A stretch of DNA of 64,000 nt from Agromyces agglutinans (GCF_009647605.1 NZ_WJIF01000005.1:62001-126000); one strand, 5' to 3'; counted from the first letter of the stretch, positions 8,827-17,674 are shown. Notes: a model not told the origin generated them from the sequence alone. Numbers and translations: made by a program.

Positions 8827-10056
8827 GTGGAGCAGCACCGGCCCTGGCGGCCCGTCGGCGCGCGCGGGCGACCGCTGCCCGCATGGGCGCGCGACGCGAC
8901 CCTCGGCATCTTCGTGCACTGGGGCGCCTACTCGGTGCCGGCCTGGGCCGAGCCGTCGGGCACGCTGGGCGACGCTCCCGCCGAGGAGTGGTTCGCGCAC
9001 ACCTCCTATGCCGAGTGGTACGCGAACACGATCCGCATCGACGGCTCGCCGGCGTCGGCCCACCACAACCGCGTGCACGGCGGGGCGCCGTACGAGTCCT
9101 TCCTCGACCTCTGGCGTGCGGAAGCCTACGACCCGATCGAGTGGGCGCGGCTGTTCGGCGCGGTCGGCGCAGACTACGTGGTACCTACGACCAAGCACCA
9201 CGACGGCATCTGCCTCTGGGATGCCCCGGGCACCTCGCTCTCGACCGTCGCGCGCGGTCCGCGCCGCGATCTCATCGGGCCGCTCGCCGATGCCGTGCGC
9301 GGTGAGGGCATGCGCTTCGGCGTGTACTACTCGGGCGGTCTCGACTGGTCGGTCGCCGACACGCGCCCGCACACGTCGAACGCGCACATCGAGCGGCACC
9401 GCCCGAAGGACGCCGCGTACCATGCCCACGCCGCCCGGCACGTGCTCGACCTGGTCGAGCGCTACCGACCCGACGTGCTGTGGAACGACCTCGAGTGGCC
9501 CGACGCCGGCAAGCCGGCCGGGCCCGGCTCGCTCGAGGCGGTGATCGAGCACTACCGCGCCGCCGTGCCCGACGGCATCGTCAACGACCGGTGGGGCGCC
9601 GACGTGTGGGACTTCCGCACGAGCGAGTACGACGCCGGCACCGAGCACGAGGCGGTGCCCGGGTGGGAGCACTGCCGGGGCCTCGGGCTCTCGTTCGGGT
9701 ACAACGCCGTGGAAGACGACTCGCACACGCTCTCGCCGCGCGACGTCGCCCGGCTCTATGCCGACGTCGTCTCGCGCGGCGGGCGGCTGCTGCTGAACGT
9801 CGGGCCGACCGCGGCGGGCGAGATACCCCCCGTACAGCGGCGCACCCTCGAGGGCGCCGCCGCGTGGATCACCGCGCTGAAGCCTCGCACGATCGACCGC
9901 GGGCCGGTCGATGACGCCGCGATCGAGGTGACGGATGCCTCGTGGTGGCGCGCCTGGTCGACACCCGACGGCGTCGTCGTGGTGACCGATCGGGACGAGG
10001 CATCCGCCCGTTCGCTCGACGATCGCCCGGTCACGCTGGTGCCACTGCCCCGCTGA
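8827..10056 (+). CDS. GH29 alpha-L-fucosidase, cytoplasmic (copy 1)
   Basis: A 409-aa family 29 glycoside hydrolase. Characteristic blocks are LGIFVHWGAYSVPAWAEP near the start, VVPTTKHHDGICLWD around residue 120, and VLWNDLEWP, in which Asp221 is the expected catalytic nucleophile. GGRLLLNVGPTAAGEIP is the C-terminal GH29 block. There is no signal peptide, so it should hydrolyse imported fucosides inside the cell. The GTG start lies 2 bases after the propeller stop. A closely related paralogue lies at 37714-38958. It is the last gene of the operon; a GC-rich stretch (10057-10144) follows before a convergent gene. Confidence 0.9.
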   Translation: MEQHRPWRPVGARGRPLPAWARDATLGIFVHWGAYSVPAWAEPSGTLGDAPAEEWFAHTSYAEWYANTIRIDGSPASAHHNRVHGGAPYESFLDLWRAEAYDPIEWARLFGAVGADYVVPTTKHHDGICLWDAPGTSLSTVARGPRRDLIGPLADAVRGEGMRFGVYYSGGLDWSVADTRPHTSNAHIERHRPKDAAYHAHAARHVLDLVERYRPDVLWNDLEWPDAGKPAGPGSLEAVIEHYRAAVPDGIVNDRWGADVWDFRTSEYDAGTEHEAVPGWEHCRGLGLSFGYNAVEDDSHTLSPRDVARLYADVVSRGGRLLLNVGPTAAGEIPPVQRRTLEGAAAWITALKPRTIDRGPVDDAAIEVTDASWWRAWSTPDGVVVVTDRDEASARSLDDRPVTLVPLPR

Positions 10057-10144
10057 CGCGGCGCGACGCGGTTCGGCGCGGTTCGCCGCGCTCCGGCGCG
10101 CCTCGGCGCGGCGCCGCGGCAGCCGCTCCACCGATCGACGACGG

Positions 10145-11638
10145 TCACCCGGCCACCGCCTCGACGACGAACGGCCACGCGCTCGGCGGGAGCTCGTGCC
10201 CCAATCCGGGTACCCGCACGAGAGAGGCACCCGGGATGTCGCGGGCCAGCGCCTCGCCGTTGCCGATCGGGAACATCGGGTCGGCGGTGCCGTGCACCAC
10301 GGTCGTCGGCACGTCGATGCTCCCGAGCCGCTCGCGCCAGCGTGGGACTTCCTCGAACTCGCCGGCCTCCTCGTCGTGGTGCATGCCCGGCGACCGGCGC
10401 ACCGTGTCGGCCCAGATCGCACGGTCGTGGGCCTCGTCGAACTCGTCGCCGGCATAGTCGCGGTCGATCTCGACGTGGTACTCGACCACGGCGTCGTGAT
10501 CGCTCCAGTCGGGCTCGCGGGGAGGATTCGCCCACGCTTCATGCAGGTGTGCGGCCGACCCCGGGAGGTCGGCGTCGGCCTCGCCCATCGTCGGCGTCGT
10601 CGACACGAGCGTGAGCGCGCGCACGCGGTGGGCGTGGTCGAGCGCAGCGAGCTGGCACACCCAGGCACCGGCCGAGAACCCGACCCAGTGCGCTTCGCGC
10701 ACGCCGGCCGCGTCGAGCACGGCGAGGGCATCGCCCAGCGCGACGGCGAGCCCGTCGCGCCGCGCGTGCACGGGCCCGAGGATCGTCTCCCCCATGCCGC
10801 GCTGGTCGTAGCGGGCGACCCGCAGCCCGCGGGCGACGAGCAGGTCGCAGAACTCGGGCCGCCACCAGTCCATGGACGACTCGCCGCCGGCGACGAGCAG
10901 CACGAGCGGATGCCCCGGCGAGCCGATGAGCTCCGCCGCGATCACCGCACCGTCGGGTCGTGGGATCCGCAGCGACTCGACGCCGGTGCGGGTGTGACGG
11001 TCGGCTGCGGGGTTCGCGGCCGTGTCCTCGAGCATCCAGCTGCCGTGCGGTACCGGCCCGGCGGGCCGGTACCGCGACAACACGACGCCCGATGCCGACG
11101 ACGACGTCTCGACGAGTTCGAGTCCGGCCGGCACCGTGCCGGCGCCGAACAGGCGCTTGCCGACTCCGAGCAGTACCGGCGCGACCGCGAGGCGGAGCTC
11201 ATCGATGAGGTCTGCTGCCAACAACGTCTGGATGAGCCCGGGCGATCCCTGCACCAGCAGGTCGCGCCCGGGCCGGCGCTTGAGTTCGCGGACCGCCTCG
11301 ACCGCGTCGCCGTCGAGCACGGTCGTTCCCGCCCACTCGATCGGCAGCGACGGCGTCCCGACGACGAAGCGCGGCAGCGAGTTCATCAGCACCGAACCGG
11401 GATCCTGCTCCGCCGTGAGCTTGGGCCAGTGGGCGGCGAGCAGGTCGAACGTGCCGCGCCCGAGCAGCAGCGCATCGGCCGTGTCGAAGGCGGCGCCGAT
11501 GAACGCACCCACCTCCTCATCGAAGTACGGGACGAGCCATCCGCCCTCGGTGAAGCCACCGGACCGGTCCTCCCCGGGGCCGGCGGGACTCTGCACGACT
11601 CCATCGAGTGAGGTGGAGATGGCGACGACGAGCTTCAT
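10145..11638 (-). CDS. Fusion of RibD_C (DHFR-like) domain and alpha/beta hydrolase
   Basis: A 497-aa protein with two unrelated enzyme-like domains. Residues 1 to about 185 are a RibD C-terminal/dihydrofolate-reductase-like domain (MKLVVAISTSLDGVVQSP, LLLGRGTFDLLAAHWP, LLVQGSPGLIQTLL). Residues from about 220 to the end are an alpha/beta hydrolase with VARYDQRGMGET and the nucleophile elbow GFSAGAW (Ser322); HGTADP and GLGHELPP carry the likely Asp and His. The ATG at 11638 is preceded by AAAGGACC, so the start is secure. It diverges from another RibD_C gene at 11812. Hydrolase and reductase substrates are unknown; physical linkage suggests consecutive steps or a shared substrate. Confidence 0.8.
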   Translation of the reverse strand: MKLVVAISTSLDGVVQSPAGPGEDRSGGFTEGGWLVPYFDEEVGAFIGAAFDTADALLLGRGTFDLLAAHWPKLTAEQDPGSVLMNSLPRFVVGTPSLPIEWAGTTVLDGDAVEAVRELKRRPGRDLLVQGSPGLIQTLLAADLIDELRLAVAPVLLGVGKRLFGAGTVPAGLELVETSSSASGVVLSRYRPAGPVPHGSWMLEDTAANPAADRHTRTGVESLRIPRPDGAVIAAELIGSPGHPLVLLVAGGESSMDWWRPEFCDLLVARGLRVARYDQRGMGETILGPVHARRDGLAVALGDALAVLDAAGVREAHWVGFSAGAWVCQLAALDHAHRVRALTLVSTTPTMGEADADLPGSAAHLHEAWANPPREPDWSDHDAVVEYHVEIDRDYAGDEFDEAHDRAIWADTVRRSPGMHHDEEAGEFEEVPRWRERLGSIDVPTTVVHGTADPMFPIGNGEALARDIPGASLVRVPGLGHELPPSAWPFVVEAVAG

Positions 11639-11811
11639 GGTCGGTCCTTTCGCGGGCGCGGCGCGAGACACCCTCATCTTGACGTCGAACGGCGACGAGC
11701 GGAATCGACCCGCGACGAATGGATCCCGGTGCCGCTGTCGGATCCGCCCGCCCCCGTTCGTAGCAGTGGTGAGAGGCTGCCCAGGAGGGGCATCCGAGGA
11801 GGGAACCGATC

Positions 11812-12426
11812 ATGAGACTGGTCACCAACACCCAGGTCTCCGTCGACGGCGTGATGCAGGCCAATGGCGGCAACGACCCGCTCATCGACCCCGGCTTCGA
11901 CCGCGGCGGATGGGCGATGCCGTTCGACGACGACGAGTCGAACGCCGCGATCGGCGACTACTACCTGCGGGCCGACGCGTTCCTGTTCGGCCGGAACACG
12001 TACGACCTGTTCGCCCGGTACTGGGGCGGCGTGCGCAAGGACGACGTCGACGACCCGTTCGTGCGGTCGCTGAACTCGCGTCCGAAGTTCGTCGTGTCCA
12101 ACACGATCACCGAGCCCGAATGGGCCGACACGACCGTGCTCGCGGGCGACGGCGACGCCGTCGAGGCATCCATTCGCGAACTGAAGGCGCGCCCGGGCGG
12201 CGAGTTGCAGGTGCACGGCAGCGGCCGGCTGATCCGCTGGCTGCTCGAACGCGAGCTGGTCGACGAACTGACGCTCATCACGTATCCCGTCATCGTCGGC
12301 GGCGGCCGGCGGCTGTTCGCCGAGACGGGCCGGGACTTCGCGCTCGAACTGCTCGAATCCCGCACCTTCGAACCGGGCATCACGATGCAGACCTTCCGCC
12401 CCGTCGGTCGCCCGCGGTATGCATGA
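11812..12426 (+). CDS. RibD_C / dihydrofolate reductase-like protein
   Basis: A 204-aa stand-alone RibD C-terminal-like protein (MRLVTNTQVSVDGVMQANGG, FLFGRNTYDLFARYW, LQVHGSGRLIRWLLE, YPVIVGGGRRLF), the NADPH-dependent reductase fold of unknown substrate common in actinobacteria. GAGGAGGGAACCGATC precedes the ATG. It heads a short cluster with a DGPF/YCII protein and an ECF42 sigma factor, a common neighbourhood for ECF42 genes. The upstream 173-bp gap to the divergent fusion gene holds no promoter I can support. Confidence 0.85.
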   Translation: MRLVTNTQVSVDGVMQANGGNDPLIDPGFDRGGWAMPFDDDESNAAIGDYYLRADAFLFGRNTYDLFARYWGGVRKDDVDDPFVRSLNSRPKFVVSNTITEPEWADTTVLAGDGDAVEASIRELKARPGGELQVHGSGRLIRWLLERELVDELTLITYPVIVGGGRRLFAETGRDFALELLESRTFEPGITMQTFRPVGRPRYA

Positions 12427-12442
12427 GGCCGGGAGGAACGAC

Positions 12443-12781
12443 ATGCTCTACTTCGTCTCGGTGATCGACGACCGCACGAACTCCGGCACGCCCGAGGAGA
12501 TGGTCGAGATCGCCGCGTTCAACGAACGCCTCCGCGAGAGAGGCCACTGGGTGTTCGCGGCCGGCCTCGCCGACCCCGCCACCTCGACCGTGATCGACGG
12601 CCGCGGCGAGCAACCCGTGTTCACCGACGGGCCGTTCATCGAGTCCAAAGAGCACATCGCAGGTCTCTGGATCATCGAGGCGCCCGACCTCGACGTCGCG
12701 CTCGCCCTCATGGCGGAGGGGTCGAAGGCGTGCAACCGCCGCCTCGAGGTGCGACCGATGCTCACGCGGCCTGGGGCGTGA
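12443..12781 (+). CDS. YCII/DGPF-domain protein
   Basis: A 112-aa small protein of the YCII-related (DGPF) family, recognised by the VFTDGPFIESKEHIAG motif that gives the DGPF family its name. GGGAGGAACGAC ahead of the ATG at 12443 marks this start; an earlier in-frame ATG at 12419 overlaps the previous gene but lacks such a site. Its stop overlaps the GTG start of the sigma factor. DGPF proteins are the standard genomic partners of ECF42 sigma factors; their biochemical role is not established. Confidence 0.9.
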   Translation: MLYFVSVIDDRTNSGTPEEMVEIAAFNERLRERGHWVFAAGLADPATSTVIDGRGEQPVFTDGPFIESKEHIAGLWIIEAPDLDVALALMAEGSKACNRRLEVRPMLTRPGA

Positions 12782-14019
12782 CCGACGCGCGCACCGCGAT
12801 CGCCCTGGCCCACCGCGAGGAGTGGGCCCGGGTGGTCGCCTCACTCGCCAAGCGCTTCGGCGATCTCGACATCGCCGAGGATGCCGCGGCCGAGGCGTTC
12901 GCGATCGCCGTCGAGCGCTGGCCGGCCGACGGCGTGCCGGCCAATCCGGGCGCGTGGCTCACGTTGACCGCCAACCGCAAGGCGATCGACCGCATCCGGC
13001 GCGAGCAGGCGCGCGCCGACAAGCACCGGGAGGCGCTCATGATCGCCGACGACACCCAGCTCGAGCCGCTCGGCGCGATCGACGACGACCGGCTCCGGCT
13101 CATCTTCACCTGCTGCCACCCGGCACTGTCGATGGAGGCGCGGATGGCGCTCACCCTCCGCCTCGTCGGCGGGCTGACCGTGCCCGAGATCGCGCGCGGG
13201 TTCCTCGTCCAGGAGGGCACGATCGGCCGACGCATCACGCGCGCGAAGGCCAAGATCGCGGCGGCGCGCATTCCCTACCGGGTGCCGGCGCCCGACGACC
13301 TGCCCGCGCGCGTGAGCGGCGTGCTCGCGGTGCTCTACCTCGTCTTCAACGAGGGGTACCTGGCGACGGGCGCCGACACCGACCCCGTTCGCGCCGATCT
13401 CACGGCCGAGGCGATCCGGCTCACCCGCCTCGTGCACGCGCTGCTGCCCGACGACGGCGAGGCGACAGGGCTGCTCGCGCTGATGCTGCTCACCGAGGCT
13501 CGCCGCCCCGCGCGCGTCGGCTCGAACGGCGAGCTCGTGCCGCTCGCCGAGCAGGACCGCGCGGCATGGGATGCCTCGCTCATCGCCGAGGGGCACCGCC
13601 TCGTGCGCGAGCGCCTCGAGGCCGGCGTCGCTCCCGGCCGCTACCAACTGCTCGCGGCGATCAACGCGGTGCACACCGATGCCCCCGACGCGAGCGACAC
13701 CGACTGGACGCAGGTCGTCGCGCTCTACGACCAGCTGGTGCGGCTCGATCCGTCGCCGATCGTCTCCCTGAACCGCGCGATCGCCGTCGCCGAGGTGGAT
13801 GGCCCGGCGGTCGGGCTCGCGCTCGTCGACGCGCTCGCGCACGACCCCGCCCTGGCGGGATATCACGCGTTCCACGCCACGCAGGCCGAACTGCTGCGGC
13901 GGCTCGAGCGCCCGACCGAGGCGCGCGACGCCTACGACCGCGCGATCGCGCTGGCGGGCAACACGGCCGAGGTCGGGTACCTGTCGCGCCGCCGCGACCA
14001 GCTCGACCGGCTCGGCTGA
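12778..14019 (+). CDS. ECF42-type RNA polymerase sigma factor with C-terminal helical extension
   Basis: A 413-aa sigma-70 family protein. Region 2 is near residues 10-80 (AEDAAAEAFAIAVERWP, PGAWLTLTANRKAIDRIRRE) and region 4 near 120-175 (TVPEIARGFLVQEGTIGRRITRAK). A long C-terminal part of about 230 residues (VLYLVFNEGYLATGAD, LNRAIAVAEVDGP) is the TPR-like extension typical of ECF42 sigmas; published work on this group reports that the extension matters for activity. No anti-sigma gene is seen. The GTG start overlaps the DGPF gene stop, so the two are translationally coupled. Confidence 0.9.
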   Translation: MTDARTAIALAHREEWARVVASLAKRFGDLDIAEDAAAEAFAIAVERWPADGVPANPGAWLTLTANRKAIDRIRREQARADKHREALMIADDTQLEPLGAIDDDRLRLIFTCCHPALSMEARMALTLRLVGGLTVPEIARGFLVQEGTIGRRITRAKAKIAAARIPYRVPAPDDLPARVSGVLAVLYLVFNEGYLATGADTDPVRADLTAEAIRLTRLVHALLPDDGEATGLLALMLLTEARRPARVGSNGELVPLAEQDRAAWDASLIAEGHRLVRERLEAGVAPGRYQLLAAINAVHTDAPDASDTDWTQVVALYDQLVRLDPSPIVSLNRAIAVAEVDGPAVGLALVDALAHDPALAGYHAFHATQAELLRRLERPTEARDAYDRAIALAGNTAEVGYLSRRRDQLDRLG

Positions 14020-14029
14020 GCGCCGCCGC

Positions 14030-14626
14030 TCAGACCATCCGCCGGATGAACCGGTCGCGGTCGACGAACTGGTGCTTCAGCACGAAGCCGACGTGCAGCG
14101 CGATCGTGACGAGCAGCAGGATCTGCGAGGCGACGTGGATGCCCACGAGCAGGTCGTCGTCGACGAGGTCGAGGGGTGCGATCCACTCGGCGCGGTCGCC
14201 GACCTCCCAGTCCTCGCCCGAGAGCAGCACGAGCGCGAGCCCGCTCGACGGGGTGATGACCAGCAGCGCGTAGAGCGCGCGTTCGGTGGCGACGATGAAC
14301 CGCTTGCCGCCGGCCGTGACCGTCGGCGGCCACGCGGGCAGCGTCACGACCTGTCGCCACGCGAACCGCACGACGGTGAGGGCGAGGATGCTGCATCCGA
14401 TGACGACGTGCACCGGAAGCAGCAGATCCTCATCGCCGTCGTACGCCTCCTCGATCCACGGTTCGAGCACACCCTCTGCGCCGACCATCGCAGCGCCGAC
14501 GAGGTACTGCGCGAGCAGCGCGAGCACCGTCAGCCAGTGCAGCACGCGGGCGATCACGCCGTGCCGGGGCGGCAACGGGCGCGCCTTCGGCGCCTCGGTC
14601 GCCGGCTCGGTCACGGGTCGGCTCAC
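14030..14626 (-). CDS. Cytochrome b561-like membrane protein
   Basis: A 198-aa protein with four predicted membrane helices. HWLTVLALLAQYLVG, PVHVVIGCSILALTVVRFAW and VGIHVASQILLLVTIALHVGFVLKHQF supply paired histidines spaced as expected for b-type haem ligands of the cytochrome b561 family. It would shuttle electrons within the membrane. The GTG start overlaps the stop of the upstream gene (GTGA), so it is probably co-translated with that 189-aa protein. It converges on the ECF42 gene. Confidence 0.8.
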   Translation of the reverse strand: MSRPVTEPATEAPKARPLPPRHGVIARVLHWLTVLALLAQYLVGAAMVGAEGVLEPWIEEAYDGDEDLLLPVHVVIGCSILALTVVRFAWRQVVTLPAWPPTVTAGGKRFIVATERALYALLVITPSSGLALVLLSGEDWEVGDRAEWIAPLDLVDDDLLVGIHVASQILLLVTIALHVGFVLKHQFVDRDRFIRRMV

Positions 14627-15192
14627 TCCTCGCCCCGCACCGCGCGGATCCACCGTCGCCGTTCGGCGAGCAGCGGGTCGATGTCGCGCAGGCGCTCGAG
14701 CGAGACATCCACCATCGGATACCCGACCGCCACGACGAGGACACCGGCCGTGCCGATCCGCCCGGCCGCCCACGCGCGCGCGTCGCCGATCCAGAGTTCG
14801 AACGGCTCGGCCACCCCGTCGACCGGCAGGTCGATGACCGCATCGGGTGCCTCCGGCGGTTCCACCGGCCACGGAGGGCCGTCGCCGGCCGCGAGTCGCT
14901 CGAGGCCCTGCCGATGGGCGACCAGCTGCCGAGGCTCGACGTCGTCGACGAGCACCTCGACGCGCGGCACCGCGTCGGCGCCGGTCGGGTCGGCGCCCTT
15001 CCAGTCGTCGGCCACGCACACCACCGAACGGATGCCCCGTTCGCCGAACGCCCACTCCGCGAGCATGGTGCGGCCCGCCCATCCGCTCACCGTGTACGCG
15101 GGACGCAGCCCGAACCCGCGGCGCACCTCGGCCTCCGTCTGGTCGACCGTCGCCCAGAACTCGTCCGGCGTGAGCTTGCCCGCGAAGTGCAT
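14623..15192 (-). CDS. Hypothetical protein coupled to cytochrome b561
   Basis: A 189-aa soluble protein that I do not recognise. It begins MHFAGKLTPDEFWATVDQTEAEVRRG and contains no signal peptide, membrane helix or obvious cofactor motif. It is rich in acidic residues and Trp, with two domain-like halves joined by a Pro-rich stretch (GDGPPWPVEPPEAPDAV). Its stop overlaps the start of the cytochrome b561 gene, implying a common function or stoichiometric expression. Confidence 0.65.
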   Translation of the reverse strand: MHFAGKLTPDEFWATVDQTEAEVRRGFGLRPAYTVSGWAGRTMLAEWAFGERGIRSVVCVADDWKGADPTGADAVPRVEVLVDDVEPRQLVAHRQGLERLAAGDGPPWPVEPPEAPDAVIDLPVDGVAEPFELWIGDARAWAAGRIGTAGVLVVAVGYPMVDVSLERLRDIDPLLAERRRWIRAVRGEE

Positions 15193-15309
15193 GCTGCCAC
15201 CCTGTCGCAGCCGCCCTCATGCGACAAGGGGGCGACGGCTCGCGTAGCAGACGGCCCGGCGGCAGTCCACTCCATTCCGGGCGGCGGAGATGGCCGCGAG
15301 GATCCGACC

Positions 15310-15819
15310 ATGAGCGACATCGATGCGACCGCCGCGGCTCCGAAACCGGGCGAACGATCGGCGCAGAACGCGTGGTCGGGCGTGCTCTTCGGGGTCGGGC
15401 TCGTCGCGTTCATCGACGAGGCCGTGTTCCACCAGGTGCTGCACTGGCATCACTTCTACGATCTGGGAACGACCGACCTCGGTCTGGTGTCCGACGGGTT
15501 CTTCCATGCCCTCGGCTGGTTCGCGACGATCGCCGGCCTGTTCCTGCTCGCCGACCTGCGGCGTCGGGGGGCGCTGCGGTGGGCGCGCTGGATCGGCAGC
15601 GTCCTCCTCGGTGCCGGCGCGTTCCAGCTCTACGACGGCACCGTCCAGCACAAGCTCATGGGTATCCACCAGATCCGGTACGTCGAGGACCTCCTCCCCT
15701 ACGACCTGACGTGGAACCTCATCGCCGCGGCCCTGATCGTCGCCGGCGGCATCCTGCTCGTGCGCACGCGCGGGTCGCGAACGCGCGCGCACCGGCCCGG
15801 TGCGGCGGCGGCATCGTGA
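15310..15819 (+). CDS. DUF2243 membrane protein
   Basis: A 169-aa protein with about four membrane helices (VLFGVGLVAFIDEAVFHQVLHWHHFYD, GFFHALGWFATIAGLFLLADL, WIGSVLLGAGAFQLYDGTVQHKLM, WNLIAAALIVAGGILLV). The His-rich HQVLHWHHFYD segment is the DUF2243 hallmark and could bind metal or haem. It is translationally coupled to the CtaG-like gene that follows, which suggests a role near respiratory copper or oxidase assembly. That link is inferred from gene order. Confidence 0.8.
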   Translation: MSDIDATAAAPKPGERSAQNAWSGVLFGVGLVAFIDEAVFHQVLHWHHFYDLGTTDLGLVSDGFFHALGWFATIAGLFLLADLRRRGALRWARWIGSVLLGAGAFQLYDGTVQHKLMGIHQIRYVEDLLPYDLTWNLIAAALIVAGGILLVRTRGSRTRAHRPGAAAAS

Positions 15820-16646
15820 ATCCCGCGGGCCTGCCCTTCGCCGCGCCCGGCGCGCACGCGACCGGCGCGGGCTCCCCGATCGAGCTGATCGTGGTCGCGG
15901 CGGCCGCGAGCGCGATCGCCGCCTACGCGACGGGCGTCGTCGTCTCGCGCCGACGCGGACGCCCGTGGCCGTGGCCTCGCCCGGCGTTGTGGACGGCGGG
16001 GGTCGTGCTCGCGGCGATCTCGGCGGCGGGCCCGCTCGCGTCGGCAGCCGAGGCGAGCTTCGTCGCGCACATGTGGGCGCACCTGCTCGGCGGCATGCTC
16101 GCGCCGCTCCTGCTCGTGCTCGCCGCACCGGTCACGCTCGCGCTCCGCACCCTGCACGTGACGCCCGCACGACGGCTCTCGCGACTGCTGCGCAGCGGAC
16201 CGGCTCGCTTCGTCGCGCATCCGGTCACCGCGCTGGCGCTCAGCTCCGGCGGCCTGTGGCTCATCTACCGCACGCCGGTCTTCGAGGCGATGCACGCCGA
16301 CCCGCTGCTGCGGCTCGTCGTGCACGCCCACCTGCTGGTCGCCGGATGCCTCTTCACCGCGGCGATCGTCGGCCTCGACCCCAGACCGCACCCGTCACGT
16401 CGCACCCTCCTCGCGATCGTGCTCGTCATCGCGGTCGCCTCGCACGGCATCCTCGCGAAGCACCTCGCCGCCGACCCGCCCGCCGCTGTGCCCGCGGACG
16501 ACGCCCAGGCGGGCGCGCAGCTCATGTACTCGCTCGGCGGCTGGGTCGAGGCGGCCGTCATCCTGGTCTTCTGCGCACAGTGGTACCGGGCCGCCGGCCG
16601 CAGGCGTGCGAGCGCACCGGCCGACGCGGCTAGCCTTGCCCGATGA
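15816..16646 (+). CDS. CtaG-like cytochrome c oxidase assembly membrane protein
   Basis: A 276-aa multi-pass protein of the caa3-type CtaG family. SFVAHMWAHLLGGMLAPLLLVLAAPVTLALR carries the conserved H-x-x-x-H region, and further helices with His residues follow (LVVHAHLLVAGCLF, SHGILAKHL). Members assist copper delivery to, or assembly of, the terminal oxidase in the membrane. The GTG start overlaps the DUF2243 stop, and the gene's own stop overlaps the next ATG, making a tight three-gene set. Confidence 0.85.
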   Translation: MNPAGLPFAAPGAHATGAGSPIELIVVAAAASAIAAYATGVVVSRRRGRPWPWPRPALWTAGVVLAAISAAGPLASAAEASFVAHMWAHLLGGMLAPLLLVLAAPVTLALRTLHVTPARRLSRLLRSGPARFVAHPVTALALSSGGLWLIYRTPVFEAMHADPLLRLVVHAHLLVAGCLFTAAIVGLDPRPHPSRRTLLAIVLVIAVASHGILAKHLAADPPAAVPADDAQAGAQLMYSLGGWVEAAVILVFCAQWYRAAGRRRASAPADAASLAR

Positions 16647-16951
16647 CCGCTCCTGCGCCGACCACCCGCCGCATCGAGCTGACGCTGCGCAAGCCGTGGC
16701 TGACGCTCTACGCCGGCATCCGCCCGACGGTCGTCATGGGCGGGCGCGGCCAGCCCGCGCAGTGGGGCGTCGGCACCTGGCAGGTGCCGACCGACGAGAC
16801 GGTCGTCGTGGGCGTGTTCCTGTTCAACCGCGTGTGGCGGTTCGGCCGCGCCGAGTTCGCGCTCGAGCCGGGGCATGCGCCCGTCGTCGAATACCGGGCG
16901 CCGATGCTGCCGTTCACGCGGGGCCGGTTCCGGGTGCCCGCGAGTACGTGA
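16643..16951 (+). CDS. Small hypothetical protein (102 aa)
   Basis: A 102-aa protein of beta-rich, basic character (RRIELTLRKPWLTLYAGIRPTVVMGG, WGVGTWQVPTDETVVVGVFLFNRVW) without signal or membrane segment. I do not recognise the family. Its ATG overlaps the CtaG stop (ATGA). A TAGCCT six bases upstream of the ATG (16631-16636) would also allow an internal leaderless promoter. Confidence 0.7.
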   Translation: MTAPAPTTRRIELTLRKPWLTLYAGIRPTVVMGGRGQPAQWGVGTWQVPTDETVVVGVFLFNRVWRFGRAEFALEPGHAPVVEYRAPMLPFTRGRFRVPAST

Positions 16952-17029
16952 TCGCACGGATGCCGCGTCGGTCGGCTCGCCCGTACGCTCATGGCCGTCC
17001 GCAGATGCGCGACGGAGGAGGGCTGACGG

Positions 17030-17674
17030 GTGGCGGTGAGCGAGATCACGACGCCGGCGGCCGGCCGGATGCGATCACGCCGACGCGCACGGACGACGTT
17101 CGTGGCGGTCGGGGCGCTCGCGGGGCTCGCGTGGGCGGCGGCGCTGCGGGCGTGGATGGCGGAGCTGAACGGCCTGATGTCGGCCTTCAGCTGGGGCACG
17201 TTCGTCGGCGTCCTGCTTCCGGGCGTCGTGGTCGGCGCGGCGTTCGGTTGGGCGGCGGTCGTCGGCGACGACGCGACGCCCGGTGAACGACGGATGCTCC
17301 GCTGGTGCGCCGCGGCGCCGCTGGCCTTCGCCGTCGCGCCGCTCGCGGTACCCGGTGCCCTCGTCGACCTGCTCACCCAGGGGCTCGGCGGTGGTGCCGC
17401 GGCGATCGCGCTCCTGGCGGTCCTCGGCGGATTCGGGTTCGACGGCGGCCGTCCGAGATGGCCGCGAGCGGTGGCGGGCGCGCTCGCCGTCGGCTTCTCG
17501 GTCGCGGTCGCGCTGCTGACCGGGCCGCTGCTGCGCGGGGAGGTGCTCGGCCTGGCCTCGCCGCGCGGCGCCTGGCTCGCCGTGTTCGACCTCGCGCTGC
17601 TGCTCCTGCTGATCGCGGCGGCGAGCATCCCCTTCCGGCGGCTCAGAGCCAGCCGCGATCGCGCGCGGTCGTGA
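17030..17674 (+). CDS. Multi-pass membrane protein of unknown function
   Basis: A 214-aa protein with five to six hydrophobic segments after a basic N-terminus (RMRSRRRARTTFVAVGALAGLAWAAAL). No family motif is recognised. The GTG at 17030 is chosen because GGAGGAG lies 9 bases before it; another GTG follows at 17036. A TACGCT about 40 bases upstream (16983-16988) could be its -10. The last 32 bases overlap the convergent response-regulator gene, so the two transcripts are antisense at their ends. Confidence 0.7.
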   Translation: MAVSEITTPAAGRMRSRRRARTTFVAVGALAGLAWAAALRAWMAELNGLMSAFSWGTFVGVLLPGVVVGAAFGWAAVVGDDATPGERRMLRWCAAAPLAFAVAPLAVPGALVDLLTQGLGGGAAAIALLAVLGGFGFDGGRPRWPRAVAGALAVGFSVAVALLTGPLLRGEVLGLASPRGAWLAVFDLALLLLLIAAASIPFRRLRASRDRARS

